From Haloplanus rubicundus (lineage in GTDB: Archaea; Halobacteriota; Halobacteria; Halobacteriales; Haloferacaceae): a stretch of 64,000 nucleotides of DNA. This document shows, one piece after another, positions 8,143-15,510 of this stretch; position 1 is the first letter of the stretch, and each line of letters begins with the position of its first letter. The notes beneath the pieces are model-generated. The model was not told where the DNA came from, searched no databases, and saw only the letters and a program-made list of their open reading frames with translations. The stretch lies in the NCBI RefSeq assembly GCF_003342675.1, contig NZ_CP031148.1:3286001-3350000 (forward strand), given 5' to 3'. A program made the translations under genes and the position numbers.

Positions 8143-9075
8143 ATGCGCATCATCGTCCACGGCGGCGCGGGATCGGGTGCGAGCCTCGGCGGACCGACAC
8201 CCGAACGGCAGGCCGTCCTCGACGCCGCCGCGAGCGACGGCGCGGCCGAGGCGACCCCCCTCCAGGCCGTCGTCACCGCTATCCGGCGGCTCGAAGCCGA
8301 CGAGCGGTTCAACGCCGGCCGCGGCGGCGCCGTCCAGTCGGACGGCGTCGTCCGCGTCGACGCGGGCCTGATGACGAGCGACCGAACCGTCGGCGCCGTC
8401 GCGAACGTTCCCGGCGTCGAGGCAGCCGTCGACGCCGCGCGAGTCGTCGCCGCGGAGACGCCCCACGTCTGCGTCGCCGGCGAGCACGCGGCCGAACTCG
8501 CCGCCGACTTCGGCGTCGAAACCGGTTTCGACCTGACGACCGAGCGCACCCGCGAGCGGTTCGCGGACGCCGACCCGCCGACGGGGTCCCCGAAGGCACA
8601 CCTCGACTGGCTCCGCGAACGGTTCGGCCGCGGCGGGGAGCACGACCACGACACCGTCGGCGCCGTCGCGGGCGTGGAGCCACGCTCCACGGGAAGCCGG
8701 TCGACGGCCGGTGGAGGCCGCTTCGCCGCCGCCACCTCCACCGCCGGCCGGTGGTTCGCCCTCGCCGGCCGCGTCGGTGACGTGCCACAGGTCGGCGCCG
8801 GCTTCTTCTGTACGCCCGCCGGGGGCGCGAGTGCGACGGGGGCCGGCGAGGACATCGCGCGCGTCACCCTCGCCCGGCGCGCGGTCGATCACCTCGCGGA
8901 CGGCGCCGCAGCCGACCGGGCCGCGGCGCTCGCAATCGACGAGTTCGAGGAACTGACCGGATCGACGGCCGGGGTGATCGTCTGCGGGCCTGACGGGGTC
9001 GGCGCGGCGAGAAACAGCGAGTCGATGCAGGTGGCCGTCGCGGAGCGTTATCGGGGTTCTCGTAACTGTCCATAG
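8143..9075 (+). CDS. Isoaspartyl peptidase / plant-type L-asparaginase (Ntn hydrolase)
   Basis: A 310-aa precursor in the family that self-cleaves to expose an N-terminal threonine and then hydrolyses isoaspartyl dipeptides or asparagine. The N-terminal IVHGGAG, the block RFNAGRGGAVQSDGVVRVDA, and the cleavage site HDTVGAVAG with nucleophile Thr171 are all visible; GAGFFCTPAGGASATGAGED forms the substrate-binding region. Length is normal. The gene starts 84 bases from the divergent icd start and ends at a TAG that is also the first arm of a hairpin repeat. Confidence 0.9.
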   Translation: MRIIVHGGAGSGASLGGPTPERQAVLDAAASDGAAEATPLQAVVTAIRRLEADERFNAGRGGAVQSDGVVRVDAGLMTSDRTVGAVANVPGVEAAVDAARVVAAETPHVCVAGEHAAELAADFGVETGFDLTTERTRERFADADPPTGSPKAHLDWLRERFGRGGEHDHDTVGAVAGVEPRSTGSRSTAGGGRFAAATSTAGRWFALAGRVGDVPQVGAGFFCTPAGGASATGAGEDIARVTLARRAVDHLADGAAADRAAALAIDEFEELTGSTAGVIVCGPDGVGAARNSESMQVAVAERYRGSRNCP

Positions 9076-9123
9076 ATTCTCGCCGGGCCGGCGAGAATCC
9101 CCGATGACTTCCGATAATCCCTA
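9075..9123. repeat. Hairpin-plus-tail repeat, copy A
   Basis: A perfect 10-bp stem (GATTCTCGCC with GGCGAGAATC, 5-base loop, 9075-9099) is followed by TGACTTCCGATAATCCCTA. The unit fills exactly the gap between the two convergent stop codons. Copy B at 29051-29105 has the same stem-loop and the tail TGACTTCCGAGAATCCCTA. It is either a bidirectional termination module or the end of a small palindrome-containing transposon of the IS200/IS605-derived type known in haloarchaea; both readings are inference. Confidence 0.6.
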
Positions 9124-9846
9124 TTAGTCGGCCGTGACGGTCCGGCGCGGCGTGACGAACTTCCGGGACGGGCGCTCCTGAACCGTTCGGTCCGGGGTGA
9201 CGCTCACGAAGCGGTCCCGGCGGGGGTCGCAGGCGGTGAGTGCGCCGCCGTAGACACAGCCGGTGTCGAGGCCGACGGCGTTCTCGCGGACCACAGGGGC
9301 CTCGAGGGGCGTGTGGCCGAAGAAGACGCGACGGTCACCCTCGTACTCGTCGTACCAGAACGGGGGTTCGTAGCTGCCGTCGCCGAGTTCACGGATATTC
9401 TCGAAGTCGTCGACGGTGTGTTCGACGATGGACTTCCGCGGGTCGACGCCGGCGTGGACGACCAGCGTGTCGTCCCAGTGGATGGCGACGGGGAGGTCGG
9501 CGATCCACCGACGGTCCTCGTCGTCGAGTTCGTCGAGCGACTTCTCGCCGCGCAGGAGTTTCTCCTCGTTGTTGCCACGGACCGTGACGAAGTTGGGTCG
9601 AGAGCGCACGAGGTCGATCACGCCGGCGCTGTCGGGTCCCTTGCGAACGAGGTCGCCGACGAAGACGACGAGGTCGTCGGCGGTCGGATCGAGCCGGTCG
9701 AGCAGGTGTTCCAACGCCCGCAGACAGCCGTGGACGTCGCCGACGACGTAGATGTCGTCCCACGCGTCCATGTCGACGTGGTGGTGCTCGTCGCCGAGAG
9801 CGAGATCGAGGCTGGCGTCGAGCGCGTCGGTCCGGATCACACTCAC
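9124..9846 (-). CDS. Metallophosphoesterase (PPP/ApaH-like)
   Basis: A 240-aa calcineurin-like hydrolase. The metal-binding motifs are all present in order: GDVHG (36-40), GDLVRKGPDS (64-73), GNNE (91-94), VVHAG near 130 and GHTP near 178, forming the dinuclear centre that hydrolyses phosphoester bonds. The family includes Ser/Thr protein phosphatases and diadenosine tetraphosphatases; sequence alone does not fix the substrate. The first 25 residues are an acidic, His-containing extension. It converges on the asparaginase-like gene. Confidence 0.88.
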   Translation of the reverse strand: MSVIRTDALDASLDLALGDEHHHVDMDAWDDIYVVGDVHGCLRALEHLLDRLDPTADDLVVFVGDLVRKGPDSAGVIDLVRSRPNFVTVRGNNEEKLLRGEKSLDELDDEDRRWIADLPVAIHWDDTLVVHAGVDPRKSIVEHTVDDFENIRELGDGSYEPPFWYDEYEGDRRVFFGHTPLEAPVVRENAVGLDTGCVYGGALTACDPRRDRFVSVTPDRTVQERPSRKFVTPRRTVTAD

Positions 9847-9985
9847 GAGAGGACGGGCGACTTACATAAAGCGCGCTAATTGGGGCAGCCATGTCTATAT
9901 ACCACATGGACACCGGGGACGGGTCGGCGTCCCTGCGCGACGGGCCCGGACGGGACGGCGAACCCCGGGACCGACTCCCGACGGG

Positions 9986-10285
9986 TTACAGTCCGAGTCG
10001 GTCCCGGATCGCGTCGAACAGTCCCTCGTCGTCGTCCGGCATCTCGGTCGGGTCCGGAACCACGCGGTCGTCGGGGAGCACCACCGTGCGGCCGTCGTCG
10101 CGCTCCACGGAGATGAGAGCATCCTCCTTCAGCTCCGAGAGGGCGGTTTCGAGCGTGTCGATGTCGACGTCGACGGCCGCGCGGAGTTCGAAGACGGTCA
10201 TTCCGTCGCCGCCGCGGTCGACCAGCGCGTCGAGGACGGCCACCTCGACCTCCTCGCGGTCGCGGAACTCCCGTTTGGCCTTCAT
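9986..10285 (-). CDS. Small winged-helix-like conserved haloarchaeal protein (DUF6432-like)
   Basis: A 99-aa acidic protein starting at MKAKREFRDREEVEVAV; the upstream in-frame extension lacks family-like sequence. The pattern of helices (EVAVLDALVDR, TVFELRAAVDVDIDTLETALSELKED) and strand pair (ALISVERDDGRTVVLPDDRV) is that of a winged helix-turn-helix domain, followed by an acidic tail. It resembles haloarchaeal proteins of the DUF6432 type from memory; this could not be searched. It is divergent from the zinc-ribbon gene at 10393, 107 bases away. DNA binding is an inference. Confidence 0.7.
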   Translation of the reverse strand: MKAKREFRDREEVEVAVLDALVDRGGDGMTVFELRAAVDVDIDTLETALSELKEDALISVERDDGRTVVLPDDRVVPDPTEMPDDDEGLFDAIRDRLGL

Positions 10286-10392
10286 ATCCGGTCGTAACGG
10301 CCGCGGATGGTTTACCAGTACCGCCGGTCGCCCCAGGGTCGGACGCACGTCTGACGGACGCTTTTGGTGTCGGGCGTCGCTACCCCTACACA

Positions 10393-11343
10393 ATGGGACT
10401 CAGGTGCCTACTGGGACACGAATACGCGAACCGCGAGGTGGAGCGCGAGCGGGAGGAGCGCGGCGACGAGGTGGTCGTGACGTACCGGACGGTCGAAACC
10501 TGTGATCGCTGTGGCGAACGCCGCGTCGTCAGCGAGAACAAGGAGGTCCGCCCGATCCGGGACCCACGCGAGGACGACGTGGCGACGGGCCTCGGCGGCG
10601 GCGGGGTCACGGCCGACCTCGACGAACCGTCGGCGTCCGACGACGCGCCCGCGGCGGCGAGCGAGGAGGCGCCGGCGGCCGGCGGGGACCCGGCGCCGAC
10701 GGCCGATACCGACGCCGACGAGGGATCGACACCGGCCGCCACGGCGTCGACGGGTGACGACGGCGGGCCGGCGGGAGACGACGGGACGCCGACCCCCGAC
10801 CCCGCGGAGGAGGACGCGGTCATCCTCGACGACGGGGCGACGGAGGACGGCGACGACGGCCGCGCGCGCGGCGAGTGGCCGGGGACTGACGCCGAACGCC
10901 CGGACGACGCCGAGGAGCCGGGGGCAGCGGATGCAGATGCGGACGCGGCGACGAACCCCGAACCGGCCGACGATGGAACGACCGTCGTCAGCGGCGACGA
11001 GGGGTGGCCCGAGCCGGGCAGCGAGGGCGAAGGCTTCGACGCCGAACCGAGCGACGGCACGCCGACGGACGTCTCCTTCGGCGGCGGGTTGACACCGGAG
11101 GGAGCGGACGCGGCGGCGAACGGCGAGGCGGAGGCGACGAGCGAGGCTGGCGCCGTCGCGGGCAAGCAGTTCGTCGCCGCCGAGGAGGTCGAACCGGTTA
11201 GCGAGGAGTCGGCCGGGCGGACGGAGTTTTTCTGTCCCAACTGTGGCTACGTCCGCACGGCCGGCGGGTCGTCGATGCGCGCCGGCGACATCTGCCCCGA
11301 CTGTCACAAGGGCTACATCGCCGAGCGCGAGCGTGCGGAGTGA
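10393..11343 (+). CDS. Zinc-ribbon protein with long acidic linker (DUF7093-like)
   Basis: A 316-aa protein with two zinc motifs at its ends. The N-terminus (MGLRCLLGHEYANREVEREREE) is followed by CDRCGERR near residue 38. A roughly 200-residue Asp/Glu/Ala/Gly-rich disordered region follows. The C-terminal ribbon has FFCPNCGYVR and DICPDCHKGYI. No enzymatic motif is seen. The layout matches a conserved haloarchaeal family I recall as DUF7093; the role is unknown, possibly nucleic-acid binding. It runs in the same direction as, and 51 bases before, the DUF5611-like gene. Confidence 0.72.
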   Translation: MGLRCLLGHEYANREVEREREERGDEVVVTYRTVETCDRCGERRVVSENKEVRPIRDPREDDVATGLGGGGVTADLDEPSASDDAPAAASEEAPAAGGDPAPTADTDADEGSTPAATASTGDDGGPAGDDGTPTPDPAEEDAVILDDGATEDGDDGRARGEWPGTDAERPDDAEEPGAADADADAATNPEPADDGTTVVSGDEGWPEPGSEGEGFDAEPSDGTPTDVSFGGGLTPEGADAAANGEAEATSEAGAVAGKQFVAAEEVEPVSEESAGRTEFFCPNCGYVRTAGGSSMRAGDICPDCHKGYIAERERAE

Positions 11344-11394
11344 GCCGGCCCGAAGGACGAAACTGGTAAACCGTCGCCTTTCGAACCGGAGTCC

Positions 11395-11787
11395 ATGAAG
11401 GAGTACAAGATGCGTCGTGGGGAGACGTTGGAGGAGAACGCGCCCGATCTGAAGGGGACGGTCGAGGGCTACTTCGGCCCCGTCACGGAGACGGAGGAGT
11501 ACAAAGGAAGCGACCTCTACGTCGTCGGGGAACCGGACAACCCGGTCTTCGAGCGCATCGTCGCCGGCGCCGTCGAGTACAGCGGGAAGAAGGACAAACT
11601 CGGCGTCCACTTCGAGGAGAAGCCGGCGGCCCAGGTCATCGAGGAGGGCCACGCCGACGCCGCGGAGGACGCCGTCAGCGCGAAAAACGACTTCCTGCTC
11701 GAAGTGACGGGCCGCGACGCCAAGTCCCGCCGCGACTCGATGAAACGCTCCGTCGAGGACGACCCGGACGACGTGCCGAACGCGTAG
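11395..11787 (+). CDS. Conserved archaeal protein, DUF5611-like (130 aa)
   Basis: A compact soluble acidic protein starting MKEYKMRRGETLEENAPDL, a start typical of a small euryarchaeal family I recall as DUF5611. Predicted alternating strands and helices (LKGTVEGYFGPVTETEEYKG, DLYVVGEPDNPVFERIVAGAV) suggest a single alpha/beta domain. The C-terminal 30 residues are charged. No catalytic motif is evident. The gene lies downstream of the zinc-ribbon gene and converges on the SDR gene with only one base between the stops. Confidence 0.7.
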   Translation: MKEYKMRRGETLEENAPDLKGTVEGYFGPVTETEEYKGSDLYVVGEPDNPVFERIVAGAVEYSGKKDKLGVHFEEKPAAQVIEEGHADAAEDAVSAKNDFLLEVTGRDAKSRRDSMKRSVEDDPDDVPNA

Positions 11788-11788
11788 A

Positions 11789-12526
11789 TTAAAGCGCCTC
11801 GGGGATCCACCCGCCGTCGACTTCCACGTTCTCGCCGCTCACGTAGCCGCTGTCGGCATCGAGGAAGAAGAAGAGCACCTGCCGCAGGTCGGCGAAGGAG
11901 GCCCACCGGCCCCGCGGCGCCTCGTCCGGGAACTCGTCGGAGTTCTCGACGACGTAGGGCGAGATGCAGTTGACGGTGATGCCGTCCGACGTCGTGTCGT
12001 TGGCGAGCATTCGCGTGAACATGATGACGCCCGTCTTCGCGACGAGATACGGGAAGTTCTTCGGGTAGACGAGCGCCCGCTCCGTGCCCGCGTAGCCGAC
12101 GTTGACGATGCGGCCGAACTCGGCCTCGCGCATCGCGGGCAACGCCCGCTTCGAGCAGAGGTAGGTCCCCGTGAGGTTCGTGTCGATGACGCGGTTCCAC
12201 GTCTCGAAGGAGAGGTCTTCCCAGTGGCGCGGGGCGAAGTCGCCGACGTTGTTGACGAGGACGTCGACGGTGCCGAGGTCGGCTTCGACGGCGTCGAACA
12301 TCGCGTCCACCTCGTCGGGGTCGGTCACGTCGCCTTGCACCGTCGTCGCCGCGCCGCTCTCCTCGCGGGCGACGGCGGCCGTCGCGCGCGCGTCGGCGTC
12401 GCTCGTGTGGTAGTGTACCGCGACCGACGCGCCCGCTTCGGCCATCGAGAGGGCGAACTCGCGGCCGACGCCGTTCGCACTCCCCGTCACCAGGGCCACC
12501 CGGTCGGAGAGGTCCGTCGTGAGCAT
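11789..12526 (-). CDS. Short-chain dehydrogenase/reductase with atypical catalytic serine position
   Basis: A 245-aa Rossmann-fold oxidoreductase of the FabG-like SDR family. The cofactor motif TGSANGVG is at residues 14-21, NNVG at 92-95, and the catalytic YxxxK at Tyr160/Lys164 (PYLVAKTG). The usual active-site serine about 13 residues before the tyrosine is not obvious: the stretch reads NVGYAGTERALVYPKNFPY, leaving Thr148 as the nearest hydroxyl. The C-terminal VSGENVEVDGGW is canonical. Substrate unknown. The start at 12526 is chosen over an upstream extension that runs into the divergent uspA promoter. Confidence 0.88.
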   Translation of the reverse strand: MLTTDLSDRVALVTGSANGVGREFALSMAEAGASVAVHYHTSDADARATAAVAREESGAATTVQGDVTDPDEVDAMFDAVEADLGTVDVLVNNVGDFAPRHWEDLSFETWNRVIDTNLTGTYLCSKRALPAMREAEFGRIVNVGYAGTERALVYPKNFPYLVAKTGVIMFTRMLANDTTSDGITVNCISPYVVENSDEFPDEAPRGRWASFADLRQVLFFFLDADSGYVSGENVEVDGGWIPEAL

Positions 12527-12605
12527 AGGGGGACATCGAGAGGGGGCCGCAAAGGGGTTCCGGGCGGCGGTAACGGTTTGTACCCGGCCCGTGAATCGAT
12601 CGGGC

Positions 12606-13052
12606 ATGGCTGTCGAGACCATTCTGGTCGCAGTCGGACCGAAGGATCACGAACGCGTCGAACGGCTGACCGAGGAGACCGTCGACATCGCGGGACCGAC
12701 AGGTGCCGACGTCGTCCTCGCCCACGCGTTCACGGAGGATGGGTACGAGGTGGCGCGCTCGAAGCTCAACCTCGACGACACGACGCCGGATCGGGTCGCG
12801 GAGCGCAACGAGCCGATCCGCGACCTCGAAGCGGTGCTGGAGGCGGCGGACATCGACTACACGATCAGAGGAACGGTCGGTGACCCCGGGGAACGGATGG
12901 TCGAGATGGCCGAGCGCACGGGCGCCGACATCGTCGTCGTCGGCGGCCAGGAGCGCTCGCCGGCCGGCAAGGCCCTCTTCGGGAGCGTCGCCCAGTCGAT
13001 CATGCTCGACGCCCCCTGCCCGACCCTCTACGTCCGCACCGGCACGGAGTAG
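12606..13052 (+). CDS. Universal stress protein (UspA family)
   Basis: A single 148-aa Usp domain. It starts MAVETILVAVGPKDHERV and ends with the nucleotide-binding signature: GADIVVVGGQERSPAGKALFGSVAQSIML matches the G-2x-G-9x-G(S/T) pattern of ATP-binding Usp proteins. These small alpha/beta proteins are linked to stress tolerance. The stop codon is directly followed by the ATG of the ROK kinase gene with no gap, so the two are almost certainly translated from one transcript. Confidence 0.9.
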   Translation: MAVETILVAVGPKDHERVERLTEETVDIAGPTGADVVLAHAFTEDGYEVARSKLNLDDTTPDRVAERNEPIRDLEAVLEAADIDYTIRGTVGDPGERMVEMAERTGADIVVVGGQERSPAGKALFGSVAQSIMLDAPCPTLYVRTGTE

Positions 13053-14021
13053 ATGGCGACGTATCTCGGCGTCGACCTCGGCGCGACGACGATCCGAGCG
13101 GTCGTCGGCGACCGCGCCGGTCGCGTCGTCGGCGCCGACCGCACGCCGACGCCGGCGGGACCGACCAGCGTCGCGATCACGGAGGCGGTGCTCGATACCG
13201 TCCGCGGGGCGTGTGGCGACGCCGGCGTCGACCCCGAGTCCGTCGTCGCCGCGGGCGTCGGCGCCGTCGGGCCGCTCGATCACGACGCCGGCGTCTCGGT
13301 CGACCCGACGAACCTACCGGCCGACGTCGGCCGGATTCCGCTGGTCGACCCGCTCCGAACCCTCCTCTCGACCGACCGCACGCACTTCCACAACGACGCG
13401 ACGGCGGGCGCCATCGGGGAGCGATTCTTCCGCGACGGCGGCGACGACCTAGTCTATCTCACGCTCTCGACGGGCGTCGGGGCGGGCGCCGTCGTCGACG
13501 GCCACGTCCTCTCGGGGTGGGACGGCAACGCCGCCGAACTGGGCCACGTGACCCTCGACGCCTCCGACGACGCCCGAATCTGTAACTGTGGTGGGACGGG
13601 ACACTGGGAGGCCTACTGCGGCGGCGCGAACGTCGCCGGCTACGCCCGCGACCTGCACGACGGCGAGGCGACGGCCCTCGACCTCGACGATCCGGACCTC
13701 GGCGCCGCGGGGGTGTTCGACGCCGCCGCCGACGGCGACGAGTTCGCGGCGCGGGTGATCGATCGGATCGGTCGCTGGAACGCCCTCGGCGTCGCGACGG
13801 TCGTCCACGCCTACGCGCCGCGGGTCGTCGCCGTCGGCGGCGGCGTCGCGCGCAACAACCCGGATCGGATCCTCGGGCCGATCCGTGACCGCCTGCCCTC
13901 CCTGCTTCGGGTGGCGAGGACGCCCGAGATACGGCTCACGGATCGGGACGGCGACGCGGTCGTCAGGGGGGCGCTGGCGAGTGCCATCACCGGCGGGACG
14001 GGCGCTCCGGCGGACCGGTGA
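13053..14021 (+). CDS. ROK-family sugar kinase (glucokinase-like)
   Basis: A 322-aa protein starting MATYLGVDLGATTIRAVVGD, the phosphate-1 motif of the actin-like ATPase fold. HNDATAGAIGE contains the catalytic aspartate region, and TLSTGVGAGAVVDG is the phosphate-2 motif. The ROK zinc site is intact: ELGHVTLD followed by CNCGGTGHWEAYCGG. The likely reaction is ATP-dependent phosphorylation of glucose or a related hexose. It begins immediately after the uspA stop. Confidence 0.9.
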   Translation: MATYLGVDLGATTIRAVVGDRAGRVVGADRTPTPAGPTSVAITEAVLDTVRGACGDAGVDPESVVAAGVGAVGPLDHDAGVSVDPTNLPADVGRIPLVDPLRTLLSTDRTHFHNDATAGAIGERFFRDGGDDLVYLTLSTGVGAGAVVDGHVLSGWDGNAAELGHVTLDASDDARICNCGGTGHWEAYCGGANVAGYARDLHDGEATALDLDDPDLGAAGVFDAAADGDEFAARVIDRIGRWNALGVATVVHAYAPRVVAVGGGVARNNPDRILGPIRDRLPSLLRVARTPEIRLTDRDGDAVVRGALASAITGGTGAPADR

Positions 14022-14031
14022 GGCGGCGGCC

Positions 14032-15426
14032 TCAGAGCGCCCCCTCCAGACTCGTCGCGACCGACCGCGCCTTCTCCGCGAGGGCCTCGGACACCCACCC
14101 GGCGGCGACGGCCGCGTCGAGTTCGTCGTCGTCGACGCGGCGCACCTCGCCGTCCGGTCCCTTCACCACGTCGACGTGGAGGTCGACGTAGCGGACGGCG
14201 TCCGGGAAACACTCGACGGGCGTACAGACGTTGACGTAGGTGCCCTTCCGGTCGCCGTCGGCGCCGCGGTAGACGGTGGGGTACCACCACCGCCCCTCGC
14301 GGACCTTGGTGATCGCCACGTCGCCGGCCGCACGGGAGACGCCGAGGGCGTCGTAGCTGCCGCCCGCGGTCATCTCGCGGCGGAGCGTGAGCGTGCCGTC
14401 GGCGTCGCGGTCGGTCACCTCGGCGCGCCCGAGGACGATCCGTCGGCCGTCGGGCTTGCCGTGGTCGAGGCGGACGGCGTCGCCCGCGGCGGGACCGAAG
14501 GTGTCGGTGACGGCCGAGAAGTCGAAGTCGTCGCCGTCGTGTGAGCCGAGCGCCTCCACGAAGTCGACGGCGCGACTCGCCTCGTCGGAGCCGGCCTTGA
14601 CCCGGTGGTGGCCGGGCATGGTCGGCGTCACGGCCCGGCGGTCCGCATCGAGAGCGAACCGCGCCTCGCGCCCGAACCACACCCACGTCGTCGCGGCAGG
14701 GGCGGCGAGGCGCCGAGATGGAGAGACGGCCGCGTCGAGCGCCGCCTCCAGCGTCTCCGCGCGCTCGGTCGCCCGTTCCAGCGCCGTCTTCAGGGCGCCC
14801 ATGTCGGCCTCGGTCGCCGCGTCACTCCAGACGAGCCCCCAGCCGTCGGGGGGTTCGATCCCGAGGAGGTCGGTCATGCCCGCGAGTTCGCGCCCGGCCT
14901 CGTCGTCGTAGGTGTCGACGGTGACGCCCGACTCGCCACGGACGAGCGTCGCCGGGCCGGCACGGGCGCGAACGTCCCCGTCGAGGACGGGCCGGCGGTC
15001 GACCCACGGCGCCGCGGACTCGACGACCTGAACGCGCACGTCGTCGCCGGCCTCGACGTGCGCGTCGATGCTTCCGAAGGGGAGAAAGCCCTCGGCGTCG
15101 CCCAGGTCACAGACCGCACCGCTCCCCAGCGTCTCGGTCACGCGGGCGTCGAAGACGGCGTCGCGGGGCGCGGGCGAGTCCCACGCGAAGGTGTCGCGGG
15201 TGGCGTCGAGGGGGTCGACGGCCCGCTTCACGGCGTCGGGGTCACCGGTCACGCCGACGCCCTGCCGGTCGTCGGTCGTCTCGACGGTCACGTCGTGGGG
15301 ATCGGTCCCGAGGTCCGCGTCGAAGCGCTCGCGGATGGGGTCGGACGCGGCGACCACGTCGTGGTCGGCGTCGAGAAAGCGGCGCGTGAGCGCCGTCGTG
15401 TAGATGCCGCGAATGCGGACGTTCAT
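14032..15426 (-). CDS. RNase FAU-1-like RNA-binding ribonuclease (RNase E/G-like plus DUF402)
   Basis: A 464-aa protein starting MNVRIRGIYTTALTRRFLDA. Architecture fits archaeal FAU-1: an N-terminal RNase E/G-like segment, an S1-like beta domain around residues 85-165 (VTETLGSGAVCDLGDAEG, then GFLPFG), and a C-terminal DUF402 domain from about 320 (ITKVREGRWWYPTVYRG, then YVNVCTPVECFPDAVRYVDL). FAU-1 binds AU-rich RNA and cleaves 5S rRNA precursors in Pyrococcus; by homology this enzyme acts on RNA. It ends 11 bases past the convergent ROK gene. Confidence 0.85.
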   Translation of the reverse strand: MNVRIRGIYTTALTRRFLDADHDVVAASDPIRERFDADLGTDPHDVTVETTDDRQGVGVTGDPDAVKRAVDPLDATRDTFAWDSPAPRDAVFDARVTETLGSGAVCDLGDAEGFLPFGSIDAHVEAGDDVRVQVVESAAPWVDRRPVLDGDVRARAGPATLVRGESGVTVDTYDDEAGRELAGMTDLLGIEPPDGWGLVWSDAATEADMGALKTALERATERAETLEAALDAAVSPSRRLAAPAATTWVWFGREARFALDADRRAVTPTMPGHHRVKAGSDEASRAVDFVEALGSHDGDDFDFSAVTDTFGPAAGDAVRLDHGKPDGRRIVLGRAEVTDRDADGTLTLRREMTAGGSYDALGVSRAAGDVAITKVREGRWWYPTVYRGADGDRKGTYVNVCTPVECFPDAVRYVDLHVDVVKGPDGEVRRVDDDELDAAVAAGWVSEALAEKARSVATSLEGAL

Positions 15427-15510
15427 GCGGGGCGGCCGCGGCGCCCGGTCGACGGCCGCGGGGCAGGGAGTTCGTCGTCCATCACACCCCCGCTTGGTGC
15501 GGAGGGGTTT

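Noticed and set aside
8131-8892. Minus-strand frames opposite the asparaginase-like gene
   Set aside because: Compositional shadows; the plus strand carries an intact Ntn-hydrolase with nucleophile threonine.
12519-13052. Longer start for the UspA gene at 12519
   Set aside because: It would overlap the divergent SDR start; the ATG at 12606 gives a standard Usp N-terminus.
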